The position numbers and the translations under genes are program-made. A stretch of DNA of 64,000 nucleotides from Anthoceros angustus. Lineage: Eukaryota; Streptophyta; Anthocerotopsida; Anthocerotales; Anthocerotaceae. The notes under the pieces are model-generated. The model worked only from the letters and a program-made list of their open reading frames with translations, was not told the DNA's origin and made no database searches. Each line of letters starts with the position of its first letter. Within the stretch, counting starts at the first letter, position 1. Location of the stretch: positions 62,001 through 126,000 of the forward strand of contig MU008154.1 of assembly GCA_010909165.1 (NCBI GenBank). Direction: 5' to 3'. This document shows positions 11,299-22,931 of this stretch, one piece after another.

Positions 11299-12054
11299 CA
11301 GTCACGGAGGCGCTTGATGCTGGAGCACATGGCACGATTTGCCGACAAGGCGATCCGCCCGGCCCAAGACACCAATGCGACACCCATGTACATGTGGCAT
11401 ATGGATTGTGTGCGGGGCCGGGCGATGTTCGCAAGGATCGCGCGGTGGAAGAAGTGATTGCGAGTTGTGATTGCACCGGTGAGCTGTGTTGCCTCGCAAT
11501 TATGACAAGATGTACCAATTCTACTTGAGTCCAAGGGGCCATAGATGGGGCAACCCATTACGCCCCCGTTGGTCCGGAGGATAACAAGCGGGAACGACGA
11601 TTTTCAACGCCTATGTGGAAGAAAGGAGGAAGTTTGGGCATCCACAATGGATTCCGACTAAGACAGAGCACAACCTAATAGAGGCAGATATGAACCGAGC
11701 GAGGCCAAGGGCACATGAAAGCAACTTCATTCGTGGCCCCTCTGTGCAAAACCAAGTAAAAGTTTGGTGCTTGGTCTGCGTTGTCCTTGTCTGCAATGAC
11801 TGCTGGTGAAGTGAGTGAATGCGGGATTGGTGCAGAGGATTGAGCATTTCTGGCGGTCCTTGGGAGAGAAGTGGGCGTTCCTCTACAAGGGGTACATGAT
11901 GGATATGGTGAGGAGCAGCGAACTGGACATCACTAACCCTTGGCACATCCATTCGCTCCACGTGACCTTCATGCCCACGATGAGGGCGGAGCTCGAGCGT
12001 TGGAGGCAGGTATGGAATAGGCACCGGTGCGGAAGATCGTGCAGCCGGCTGTGA
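11299..12054 (+). pseudogene. DDE integrase-like transposase relic (integrase core domain, IS3EU-like)
   Basis: Three parts read on the plus strand. Part 1 (11299-11448) ends in YMWHMD, the WH-x-D motif carrying the first catalytic Asp (codon 11404-11406). After a frameshift, part 2 (11585-11755) reads FGHPQWI and then GPSVQNQ. Part 3 (11836-12054) reads RIEHFWR, NPWHIHSLH and then VWNRH. In families with the so-called integrase core domain the canonical string is S-V-x-N-Q-R-I-E-R-x-W-R, and splicing parts 2 and 3 restores exactly that (SVQNQ|RIEHFW). The downstream WHIHSLH and W-N-x-H positions also fit. The second Asp, expected in TD-x-G-x-EN, is lost (TKTEHN here), so the gene is inactive. 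The family assignment rests on remembered motifs. Confidence 0.7.
11756..11835 (+). other. 80-bp spliceosomal intron in the integrase relic
   Basis: The intron starts GTAAAAG after CAA and ends TGCAG before AGG. Removing it joins ...SVQNQ to RIEHFW... in frame, restoring a conserved integrase motif. The intron itself contains an in-frame stop (TGA at about 11807). Its size matches the short introns of the host genes in this window. Confidence 0.75.
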
Positions 12055-13168
12055 CATCCTCGCCATGTGCCCAATCGCATTCCAAGAAGAAGGTCGACTA
12101 CAAGGGTGGGTGCACACCCGCATATGAGGAGGACGATGGCGAGGAGTTCGATGTGGGTGGCCTCGATGCTAAAACGTGGCCCCGAGATGCCACCACTTGG
12201 GCATTGAATTGCCGAGGGGTGAGAAACCGCAGTCGCATGTCCATATATTGTCCGCAGTTGCAGCATTGTTGGAGGTGGAGGGCGATCGCCGCCATATGTG
12301 CAGCCATGTGGAATCGAATCGTGGGCATCGCTGGTTGTGCAGAACCGCAGATGGGGACAATGCATATGCAAAGGGCTTGAGGACATGGACTTCCTCCGGA
12401 CATGTATCGGTGCCGCATGGCACTTACAACACTATGTGAGTGGAGTACACGGACGATTGCCCGAATACCTCCACCGGTGGACGGAGGCTGAAGCCACCCC
12501 GTGGGCGTGGACACGATCACCCTGCTGTGGGCTATGGTGCACCAGGCGTGAGGGGCTTGTGGCCCAGATTTGAGGCCCTTCCGGAAGTGAGCTGAGTGTA
12601 GGCTGCAGAAAAGTGTTTTGTGCGCTCCCACCATGACCAGGGAGCGCTGACAATGTGGATTTCTTTTGTTCGCCCTTTTGAGGCGGAGCCTGGTGGCTTT
12701 CTTGTGGTCGAGTAAAGGCCGCTTGTGTGAAGATGTTGTGCGCTATCGCGAGGCCCGTATGGCTGCCAAATGCAATCGCACGACGCTCGGATGGTCGCGA
12801 AGCCAGCGCGCGAGGCGATACATGGCGCCTGTGCTATCACCAAAGGCCGATGGTCGCGAAGGCGTGGCGCCGCGCGATGGCTCCTCCACACTATCTGCCA
12901 TAAAGGCCTGGTGATGGTTTCCTTATGGCAAACTGATGGGCAGATGGGGTCATGCGAATGGATGCGATGGCCCATGTTCCGACCCTAAAAAGAAAACCTT
13001 GTGTGTCACAACCTAAAAAGAATCTTCACACACACACCAGCTTAGTAGAGATCGGGACACGAGGCGCGCCCACAACCGATGTCGTTAAGTGTGATATCGA
13101 GTTTTCTACCGTATGCGGCGGGAAAACTTCTTTTGTCACCATCGAAAAAAAAACCCTAACGGGCTTCC
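12055..13168 (+). other. Right arm of the IS3EU-like element; possible integrase tail
   Basis: An open frame from 12027 to 12380 overlaps the end of the integrase relic in another frame and carries a Lys-rich then acidic stretch (KKKVDYK, then EEDDGEEFDVGG). It could be the frameshifted C-terminal tail of the integrase. The rest, to 13168, has no recognisable gene. The subterminal region has CCCTAAAAAG at 12982-12991 and an ACACACACAC tract at 13028-13037. Confidence 0.35.
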
Positions 13169-13195
13169 TGACGAGATCGGTATTCCATATCCACG
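13169..13195 (-). repeat. Right terminal inverted repeat and target duplication
   Basis: GACGAGATCGGTATTCCATA ends at 13189 and is followed by TCCACG (13190-13195). It mirrors the left end at 3581-3600 with one mismatch, and the hexamer equals the one at 3575-3580. Confidence 0.75.
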
Positions 13196-14350
13196 TTGCT
13201 CTTAACAACAATATATTTGATTACCTACATGTATTTTACGAATAATAAAATCGAATTATTTTAAAAACCTCTAGACATATTTACCACGATGGAGCATTCG
13301 GCTGACATGCACTATCAGAAAAGATAGTGAAATACCACCTGAGTGGAGGGCCGCGGGTACGGGTTTGAGGATAGGCTTGCATTTGAGAGTTTGAGACACC
13401 GGGAGGAACGGAGATAGGTGCATCGCAGGCTTGACCACAACCGGGGGCCGCAATGAACGGGGGAGAACGCTGTACAGGAGACAGGAATTGGCAGTCCTTA
13501 CAAAATATATTTACTGCAGGCTACCAGAGCTCTGGTCGTTTCAAGCCCGAGGAACGCCATCTTAGGACGGATTGAGCTTACTTGCGTTCTGTTGCCCATC
13601 CGCTTCTAAACCAATCGTTCAATCCACATATTCAAGTTCACTGCCTCCCAGCAAAAAACATCTCCCTTGACCCATCCATCACGCATACAAGCAGGCCCGA
13701 TAGGGCTGGGGATGATGGTCAGGGTGTGGCGAGCCGACTTTGAGCGCTCTGCAGCTACGAAGCAACTACAAAGCCATCACTGACTGCAACCCATCCAACT
13801 AGACGATGCTGCCATCAGGTGTCATGTTGAGAAGTCAACCCAATAAAAAACGCAATTGCTGAAATATGAGAATCCACCTTCCTGGAGAACAAAACGCCAC
13901 CACCGGGACGTGAGAAGTACCCCAACCAGCAGCTGAGGGACATCTCCAACTCTCATAACTGGATCTCCAGGTCGCCACCAAAGAACTCGGTGTCAACCGA
14001 GCCCGGTAGTAAGCCAAACCTGACCATAGTTCAGCTTGGAGCATGGTTAATAGTCAGGCTCAGCAACCAGACCAGTTCTCGCAATTCTACCTGCCGCCTC
14101 TTGCCCACACTGATCCTAACCACCGAAGACATGTACAGCAGATAGAAACATTGGGACTGTGTGGGTGTAACATGGGCAAACAAGTAAAATACTAGCCAAA
14201 AGAGGAGGAGGAGAGACTGAGGAAGCTGGGAACAGAGGCCGCTCTACTCTGCAGCAGGACTGACATACAACTCCCCTCATTATTTTCCCGTGAAAAGAAT
14301 TCACCAACCCAAACAATTCCATTGGCTCAGCATGACAACTCCCCCAAGAC
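13196..14350. other. Intergenic DNA and 3' flank of MOS1
   Basis: No gene is visible. AT-rich sequence at 13196-13270 is followed by mixed-composition DNA. The stretch just below 14350 should contain the MOS1 3' UTR and polyadenylation region, since transcription runs leftward, but no terminator signal stands out. Confidence 0.5.
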
Positions 14351-17300
14351 CTATCCTGCAACTAGATTTGGAACAGCCCCGCCAGTTGCATCAATCACCA
14401 TCCGTTTCGGGCCAGCATGTTCTGTCTTGCCTTCAACCTCAACACCTGGCTTCACCCCTCCAGAACCACCCCCACGACTCACTACCCTCCCCCGTCTAGA
14501 TTGACCATGATCCCTGCCTCGGACAAATGGCACACCCCCAGATTCCCCAACCCAATGCAGATTGCTATCAGAATTCTGAGGTGTCTGGGTCCCCGACACA
14601 GAAGATAGCTGGCGTCGATCCTGAGAGACCTTCTGTTGTCCAGCAGCTTGAGAAGGAGAGCTCTGGTAGTCATTGACAGAAGGCCCCTGCTTGTGTGACA
14701 TTTTTGGAACATCTGAATGGTGCTCCACATCACTGGATAACTGTGAGTTCTTCCGACCAGCAGCAGATCTTTGGTGGTAATTCCGGTTCTCAGACTGGGA
14801 CTTTTCATGAAAAGTCTGTTGCCACTGAGCTTGCGAAGGACCTGACCTCTGCTGCTGGGCTGCATCTCTCAGTTGGTCCTTGTCTTGCATTGGTCCATGC
14901 TGCCTGAAATTCTGATGAGGTCGGAACTGCTGATGTACCACATGTGGGGCATGCTCCTTATCATGAGAAGCTGTAGGTCCTTGCTGCTGTCTACCACCTT
15001 GAGAAGACCCATTCAATGCGGTTGCCACTTCATCCCCACCCTGAACTTGTCCACGTGAGCCATGTCCAACTGATCTAAATGATGAGTTATTTGCACCATG
15101 CACCTTCCCATGTTGCTGCTCTCGCTGCCTGTCCCGCTCATTGATAGGTTGGTCTCCATACCCACCAGACTGTTCTCCATGGGAGGGCTTCTCAAATTCA
15201 GAAGAAGATGTGAAATTCCGGGACCTATTTGCATGAGCAGACACAGGCTTGGACTGCTGCTGCATAGCTCTTGAACCATTCAGCTCTCTATCAGACACCC
15301 TGGGGCCTTGATTACCAGATATCCTTGCTGGTGTCGCTCTGAGCTTGATGGAGGACGTCTCTCCATGAGGAGCACTTGCTCGATGAGGTTTGGTATGATC
15401 ACTTTGAGACTCAACCTCCTGAGTTACCTTCTGTTGTCCAGCAGCTTGAGAAGGAGAGCTCTGGTAGTCATTGACAGAAGGCCCCTGCTTGTGTGACATT
15501 TTTGGAACATCTGAATGGTGCTCCACATCACTGGATAACTGTGAGTTCTTCCGACCAGCAGCAGATCTTTGGTGGTAATTCCGGTTCTCAGACTGGGACT
15601 TTTCATGAAAAGTCTGTTGCCACTGAGCTTGCGAAGGACCTGACCTCTGCTGCTGGGCTGCATCTCTCAGTTGGTCCTTGTCTTGCATTGGTCCATGCTG
15701 CCTGAAATTCTGATGAGGTCGGAACTGCTGATGTACCACATGTGGGGCATGCTCCTTATCATGAGAAGCTGTAGGTCCTTGCTGTCTACCACCTTGAGAA
15801 GACCCATTCAATGCGGTTGCCACTTCATCCCATCCCCTGAACTTGTCCACGTGAGCCATGTCCAACTGATCTAAATGATGAGTTATTTGCACCATGCACC
15901 TTCCCATGTTGCTGCTCTCGCTGCCTGTCCCGCTCATTGATAGGTTGGTCTCCATACCCACCAGACTGTTCTCCATGGGAGGGCTTCTCAAATTCAGAAG
16001 AAGATGTGAAATTCCGGGACCTATTTGCATGAGCAGACACAGGCTTGGACTGCTGCTGCATAGCTCTTGAACCATTCAGCTCTCTATCAGACACCCTGGG
16101 GCCTTGATTACCAGATATCCTTTGCTGGTGTCGTTCTGAGCTTGATGGAGGACGTCTCTCTCCATGAGGAGCACTTGCTCGATGAGGTTTGGTATGATCA
16201 CTTTGAGACTCAACCTCCTGAGTTACACTCAATACCTGCGCCTTGTTTATATTCCCTGGCTGATGATGAGGAGTCACCAGTGCATAAGTTTGATACTCCC
16301 TGGCAGCTGGGATAGGTGACTGTTGAGAAGAGTGAAAGCCGCTACTCCCACTATCTACAACTGATGACACCTGCTCAGTTTTAGCCACAACTGTAGCCAA
16401 CTTTTGCTGTGAGGTGCTAAGCTTTGCCTGCTGATCGGGGGGTGTAGGCCTTTGAATAACCGATTGCTCTGCACTTTGACCATTCAACTGAGCAGGGAAA
16501 CGCGTCACAGCTTGACTGTTGTGGTTGTCTGCCCGCTGAGCCTTGAAACCAGCATCTCCCTGGGCACGGGTGGATGAAGATTCGTCATGAAATTGAGCAT
16601 GACTACCACCACCTTTTCCCATTGAACTTCGGAAGTCTTGAGAAGGCTGAGTAACAGAACCGTCCTTGCCGCCAACCCGAGAATCCTGCTGATAATGATA
16701 CTTTGCGGAAGGTCCTCGCTCATTACCTGATCCCCGTTGTCGCCACGATGCATGAGAGCGTGCACTCCTACTAAAATTATCACTTGGCTTACTGTCAATT
16801 GGCTCCGCCGCCACAGGAAGCACCTGAGCCTGACCCACCCCTGTGACAGTCCTGGTCTCCACAGCAACATCACATGCCTGATGCTGGGGTTGTCTGGTAG
16901 AAGCATTTGATTGCCCGGTTTCCACATGGTCCTGCCGAAGCTTAGCAACAGACTTAAGAGACTCTACTTCCGAGGGCTTGCTACTAACCACGTGCACTGT
17001 CCCAGGATACTCCCCCTTCTCGGAGTTCATAGGGCGGGAGCTCAACTCCTCAACAGGCTTTAATCCATTCACTGCACTACTTGGCGCAGCTCGCACTGGT
17101 GCCCAGATCAGCCCATCACTTGAATGTGACTTGTCACCAACACGGACATCCTGTACGCCTCGTTCTCTTGCTAGCCGCTTGACTGGTTGTTGTTTGCGCT
17201 GAGGTCGCCTGCCAGCACTGTCACCATTTGACAGGGGAGACGCACTTTGAACTCCAAACTCTTTCAACAGGTCACTATCTCCAAACTCAATCACTAAAGG

Positions 17301-20300
17301 CTGAAAGGACAAATCCTTCACTGACTCCTGTGAGATTCCTCTTGCCTCTTCACCACTACTCACTTCTTGCTGAGATACTTGGGATTTGGCAGTGTCAATC
17401 AAGTCAGCACCATCACTATGCTCGGAACTGTGAACTACATGAGCAGAACCATCTACACCATCTGCCCTCTGCTTACTTTTAGAACTCCTGCTGTTCCGCT
17501 TCTTCCGGTTAGCCGAATTGGACACAGCGCTGGAATCTACAGCACCCGATTCACCAGCATGCGGTCCGCTAGACCATCCTCCACCCTCATTTCTCTCTAC
17601 TGCAACGGCTACAACATCAGGTGCGACAGCCTGCTCTTCTGTCACTTCAGAAACTTCGATTTCCTTCCCATGTTTAAGCTGCATTGTTGAATGTTTCCCC
17701 CTGTGCCTGGACGTCTGTTGCTTGGAAGGAATCTGCACTGGTTGCAAACCCAACCTACTTCCAGATGGTTGTTCCACACCATTGCTGCGTTGAGAACCTG
17801 TAGGTATGGGTACCTGTGACTGCAGGGAAGGGTTATTCTCAGATGGAGAGGGCAAAAGTGGCGGCTCAGTTCGGACCTGGCCAGGATTACTGTTCAGCTT
17901 CACCTTCGTGAGATCTCTTGAATCAGAATGGATCCTGTGATCCTCCCTAAGTCGCCCACTGCCTTTCCTATCTCCTCTCTCTCTCTTGCCATGCTCATTT
18001 CGACCACTGCGGCCACCCCCCAAACTACCAGCGGCCCTGATTGTTTGGTTAGATGATAAAGCGTCCTGGCCCAACAGGCCAGAAGCATCCCCTTCTCTCT
18101 TAATTTCCCCTGCGAAATCCTTGGGCAAGTCATCAGGCATATTTGCGTCTGGTGCTGATAGCCCTGCTGCACGTCGATTCAACTCCTCCAATTTTGCATG
18201 GGCCTTAGCCTTTTGCTCTTTAATCCTCTCTTCCTCCTCCTTCTGCAGTTGGAGTGATCGCTGATGTGCAATCTCTTTCATCTTCGCTCGCTGCATACAG
18301 CACACCGATGCAAATTATATATGAGCTGTACCAGTATACATCTCTCGATAACATAGATAATCAGAAGCCACAGACAGCCAGAAATTTCCAAGCAGAAACA
18401 CAAATGCCAGACTGAGCATTACAGCCTACCTGAGCTTCATAATCATACGTCTCTGTGATGCTCAAATCACTCTCTGGTTCAATTCTCTCTTGAGCTGCAG
18501 CAGAGCTCACAGACTCGGAAGTAGTGCCACCAATATTTGGGACTTTAATCACTTGAGCTGAACTTACAGAAACACCTTCAGGCTTTGCCTCTGATGTTGC
18601 AGCCTTTGGTCTCCACTCTTTCTCGGCATCGTGGACAACCTTCGCTTTGTGTATCCCGTCTTCCTTTACCAGAGGTTCTTTGGAAGAAGGAATGGCTACC
18701 TCTGGCCCCAAAGCATCTACACTAGAACCTGCATCATTGGCACCACTGCTTGTACGCTTGAGCAGTTTGGGCCTTTCTTCTAGGACCACACTCCCAGCAT
18801 CAACAGGACCAGAACCTGCGGAGTCTATGGTAGGCAACAGAGTTGACTCTGCAACTAAAACACTGGCATTTCCAGAGGTGCTTGACCGCCCGGTACCACC
18901 ATGCTGCCCAGGTCTTGATGGGCCCCCTCCAGCAACCGTTGATGCAGAACTGTTGTCCTCACACTTCAAAACATTTGCCTTCTGCGATGCAGACAATGAG
19001 TCCCGACTAGCAGGCCTATCTTTCACAGCAGGCAGCTCTTTCCTGGGAGCAAAGACCTCTACGGTAACCCTGTCACTGGGAGCTGCATTTTTCCTAGAAG
19101 AGTGATTCTTACTGACGAACCCGTCCACTTCTCCATCTCTGGAGAAGCCAACCTCTTTAACAGTGGGCTCCTTACTTCTATGGACCCTTCCACTCTCCCC
19201 ATTGCTCTCATGACTGCCAGCTCGACGCCCAGACCTGCCAGACAATCTTCCTCCAACATTGTCCTTGGAGCTAGCATTGTCATCATCTCGTTCTTGAGAC
19301 TTCAAATCATCAGCATGGACAGTGTCCCCAACGGCAGCATTCACTCTATTGACTGGTTCATTTTCAGCATCACCACCTGCACCTACTGCAACTCCTCCTG
19401 GCTGCTTGGCTCCTGCTGCTTCCAGTGAGGCGTCTTCCTCAAAGACAGGTTTTGAAAAATCCATGGGTTCCTCACTGGCAGATGTTCCCCAATCTCGAAG
19501 TCCATGTTGCGGCCCCACGCCAGCTCCTTGTGTACCTGGCCTCGACACATCATATTGGGCACCAACCAGCCTTCGGTTGCCCATGGCATCTTGTACAGGA
19601 CCAGAACCTGCGGAGTCTATGGTGAGGCAACAGAGTTGACTCTGCAACTAAAACACTGGCATTTCCAGAGGTGCTTGACCGCCCGGTACCACCATGCTGC
19701 CCAGGTCTTGATGGGCCCCCTCCAGCAACCGTTGATGCAGAACTGTTGTCCTCACACTTCAAAACATTTGCCTTCTGCGATGCAGACAATGAGTCCCGAC
19801 TAGCAGGCCTATCTTTCACAGCGGGCAGCTCTTTCCTGGGAGCAACCAAGACCTCTGGTAACCCTGTCACTGGGAGCTGCATTTTCCTAGAAGAGTGATT
19901 CTGCAAGACCCGTCCACTTCTCCATCTCTGGAGAAGCCAACACTGTAAAGTGGGCTCCTTACTTCTATGGACCCTTCCACTCTCCCCATTGCTCTCATGA
20001 CTGCCAGCTCGACGCCCAGACCTGCCAGACAATCTTCCTCCAACATTGTCCTTGGAGCTAGCATTGTCATCATCTCGTTCTTGAGACTTCAAATCATCAG
20101 CATGGACAGTGTCCCCAACGGCAGCATTCACTCTATTGACTGGTTCATTTTCAGCATCACCACCTGCACCTACTGCAACTCCTCCTGGCTGCTTGGCTCC
20201 TGCTGCTTCCAGTGAGGCGTCTTCCTCAAAGACAGGTTTTGAAAAATCCATGGGTTCCTCACTGGCAGATGTTCCCCAATCTCGAAGTCCATGTTGCGGC

Positions 20301-22931
20301 CCCACGCCAGCTCCTTGTGTACCTGGCCTCGACACATCATATTGGGCACCAACCAGCCTTCGGTTGCCCATGGCATCTTGTACAGGACCAGATCTACTGT
20401 CTTTATAGCTACCCATATCATGCATATCATCAACCACTAGCTCAGGATGCTCCCTCATACCCCTGGAGTTACTTGGAGGCAGCCGAGGACCAGACCCCAT
20501 GGACCCATGGTAATGATTAAAGACATCTGGAGGTGGCCCTTGGCGGTTAGGAAAACCAACATACATCCCAGGACCTCCCATTACCATGGCCCCCATCATC
20601 ATCCCCCTCTCGTCCATATGCCCAGGAGGGCCATACGCACCATCATAAGGAGGGCCTGGATACATCCCAGGTCCCAAAGGTGGTCCGGGTCTCCCCGCTC
20701 CTCCTTGCCGAGAAAGCAGCCCAGCATTTCCATACACATTTCCCACATGAGGGCCAAAGCCACCCGGTCCTCGGCCATAACCACCAGGACCAGGGCCATA
20801 CCTCTGTTGAGGGGGGAACCCAGGAGAGTCGAGCTGAAACCTTGGGGGACCATGAGGTCCATGAGGTCCTACCGGAGGTCCACCCCGACGCCAATTCTCA
20901 TCAGGACTCGCACCTGGTGAAAAGAAAACTACTGATTCATCAGGGCTGTGCATGAGCAGTTCTATGCCAACGTGCGATCCACACAACCAAATCGCACGCA
21001 CCTGGGGAGACTTCATGGCCACCATCTCTCCTCCACGAATCCACAACAGGAGGATGCCCATCATGGGAAGCAACATGCCTATGCTCTTCCCTGTGCCAGT
21101 TCCCTTCAGCTCCAGGTGGCATTCCTCCAAATGGCTCCCTTCGCCAGGTATCGAGTACTGGCCTTTCCTGGTTGCTAAAAGCAGGGCCAGAACCACGAGG
21201 ACCGTCATCTACACATGGAAGATAAGAAACAATAGAAGTCAAAAGGCAGAAATCTTGATTCAGCAGTCCATAACATCAGCTTATCCAGAAACACACCATA
21301 AGGCCCTGACAAACTTGGCGGTCTTTGTTGTTGTGAAGAAAACAGCTTCTCATCTACTGCTCTTTCAACAGTAGCAGTACCTGAAAGAAAACTTCATCAA
21401 TACCAATGGACTAAACCAGAAATCCCATCCCCACAAGCTTCCTATACCATCCCCCCTGACAAATTGACAAGTTAAAAGAAAGTGCACCTCCAGCGAACAC
21501 ATCATTCTAAACTCTTTCAACCAGTGAGCTTTCTACATCACACATGGTGCTTAAAGTTGCTAAGCGGGCCAGAAAGTGAGAGCCACTGGTGAAATTCCAG
21601 GCTTACCCTGCTGAGGACGAAGATCAGGGCTCTTCTCTGAACCTAAAGTTGGAAAGTCAAGACGAGTCAGCTGAAATGCAGTGGGCTGGTGAGAATCCCT
21701 TGCCTGAGAGAAACCGAAAATACAAGTTGTTAACTTTCCCAAGATCTCAGACGACAGACTAACTTCATAACCACCAAACAAGCAGAGCAGATGAAAAAAG
21801 ATTCATGCAGAAGATTGATCCGTACCATCTTTGTTTCTGTACCTGCCCCTCCCCATGCAGGGCCAGGTGCATTGACAGGGAAATTAGTAGACTCCCCAGG
21901 CCGAGAAACCTGTGCATGTCTTTCCTCCGCACTCCGCGGTCTTTGAAAGGATGGCTGTGTCTGTGGCTGACCGTGCAGCATGCCCTGACCATGCCCTTGT
22001 ACTCCAGAGACGGCTGCTGAACGAGAGGTTCCAGAAGCTGATGCTGGTCTTGAAGGAAGCGGACCCCATGCATTTTGAGTCAATTGGGATTCATGCATCT
22101 GTCCAATGCTCCCAGCAGAAGAGGGACGAGTTCCACTTCCAGCAGAAGACGGGCGTGATACAGCTCCACCCCATGCTGCTCCACTGCCGCCAACATTAGA
22201 TCCTTGTTTTGCTGTGGCCCCCCAGGTCCCATTGGTAAGAGGTGGAGATGAGGCTTGCGTTGCTGTTCCCCATGCATTGTTGATTGTGGGAGGAGATCGT
22301 CCAGTTGCTCCCCAGCTGACACCACCCCTACAGGAAGGAAAGGTGAAGGCTTCAGGACACACATAACGACAGATCTGCAGAAGAGGGAACTCCAGCTGCA
22401 TGGCGGGAAAAGCAGCTCACCTGGGAACTATCTCCACATTGGGATCCAACCCGCGGTTCTCAAGCCTGGGCACAAAGCCATCAAATCTTCATTGTCAGCA
22501 ACGTTGATTCAACTGAGCAGCCCATCAACAGTGGCCTTGGTGACTATCATTGTCAGATCGACCCAATACAACACTCCTTATATATGATCGTGAAACACTG
22601 ACTACGTACACACTGCCTACAAGACGCCATAGACCTGCCCTGACGAGAACCCTAAATAAATAAACAACATGATCGCCAGGCTCTCAGATTAGGGGCATGA
22701 CCTCTGACTTGGAAGATTGATGGGCTTTGGCACAGCAGGTATTCTGCCGAGTACAGTCATACCCCTCCGGACAGAGGGCCCTCTGCGGAAAAACGCCAAC
22801 AGGAAGAGCATCAGATACAAGTGGCAGTTTCGACGAAGGCATCGGATTGCTGAGGTAAGTAAAGGCTTCCATGCTCCCGTCGCCCATCGAGGGAACCGCA
22901 CTTTCACTCACCTTCTGTCCCCGCTCAACAT
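14351..22931 (-). CDS. MOS1: MODIFIER OF SNC1 (MOS1)-like protein, 9 exons, with two internal duplications
   Basis: Exons: 22931-22912, 22782-22702, 22465-22421, 22327-21826, 21703-21607, 21380-21297, 21208-21002, 20913-18430 and 18290-14351; all introns GT-AG, 88-236 bp, and phases agree through exon 7. The N-terminus MLSGDRRGPSVRRGMTVLGR, then VPKPINLPSQR and LENRGLDPNVEIVPR, matches plant MOS1 closely. Later parts share a DFP[TS]LG motif, Gly/Pro-rich repeats, a charged coiled-coil ending in KLEELNRR, an IWAPV motif and HASWRQRGSG. In Arabidopsis MOS1 is a nuclear BAT2-domain protein affecting expression of the immune receptor gene SNC1 and other processes. Exons 8 and 9 each contain a tandem duplication (18803-20381; 14630-16227) and each is one base off the length its phases require (insertions near 19619 and 15830). 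As written the frame is broken. Whether the fault is in the genome or the assembly is open. Confidence 0.9.
14630..16227 (-). repeat. Tandem duplication in MOS1 exon 9 (two 798-bp copies)
   Basis: Copies 14630-15428 and 15429-16227 are nearly identical. Differences are small indels: a CTG unit near 14995/15783, one extra base near 15830 in the right copy, and missing T and CT near 15323 and 15360 in the left copy. The right copy is correct where the left is shifted and the reverse. The left border and the junction share CCTGAG followed by two differing bases and ACCTTCTGTTG. The unit length is a multiple of three, so the protein would repeat about 266 residues. Confidence 0.9.
18803..20381 (-). 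repeat. Tandem duplication in MOS1 exon 8 (792- and 787-bp copies)
   Basis: The 11-mer ACAGGACCAGA occurs at 18803, 19595 and 20382 and bounds both copies. It encodes the SGPV peptide of both flanks. The right copy has compensating indels around 19848-19945, where the protein diverges for about 35 residues before realigning, and an extra base at about 19619 that breaks the frame. Confidence 0.9.

Larger units (their letters stand above)
3581..13189 (+). mobile_element. IS3EU-like DNA transposon, 9.6 kb, with TIRs and 6-bp TSD
   Basis: The left end reads TATGGAATATCGATCTCGTC and the right end, reverse-complemented, TATGGAATACCGATCTCGTC: 19 of 20 positions match. Directly outside both ends is the hexamer TCCACG (3575-3580 and 13190-13195). 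Subterminal DNA on both sides has runs of T/TTTAGGG and GTGTGTG-type sequence. Inside lies a decayed DDE integrase-like gene on the plus strand (11299-12054). From memory, the IS3EU superfamily makes 6-bp target duplications, has TAY ends and encodes an IS3/retroviral-integrase-like transposase; all three fit. The element is longer than an autonomous core would need, because it contains an internal tandem duplication (3566-6480) and a nested CACTA terminus (8064-8612). It is surely dead: the transposase is frameshifted and the second catalytic Asp is missing. A Ginger-type or other integrase-bearing element is the main alternative. Confidence 0.72.

Noticed and set aside
21826-21843. MOS1 exon 4 ending at GCAG|GTACAG (21843)
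   Set aside because: That donor gives phase 1 and the next exon then hits a stop; ending at ATG|GTACGG (21826) keeps the conserved TAFQLTRLDFPTLG segment in frame.
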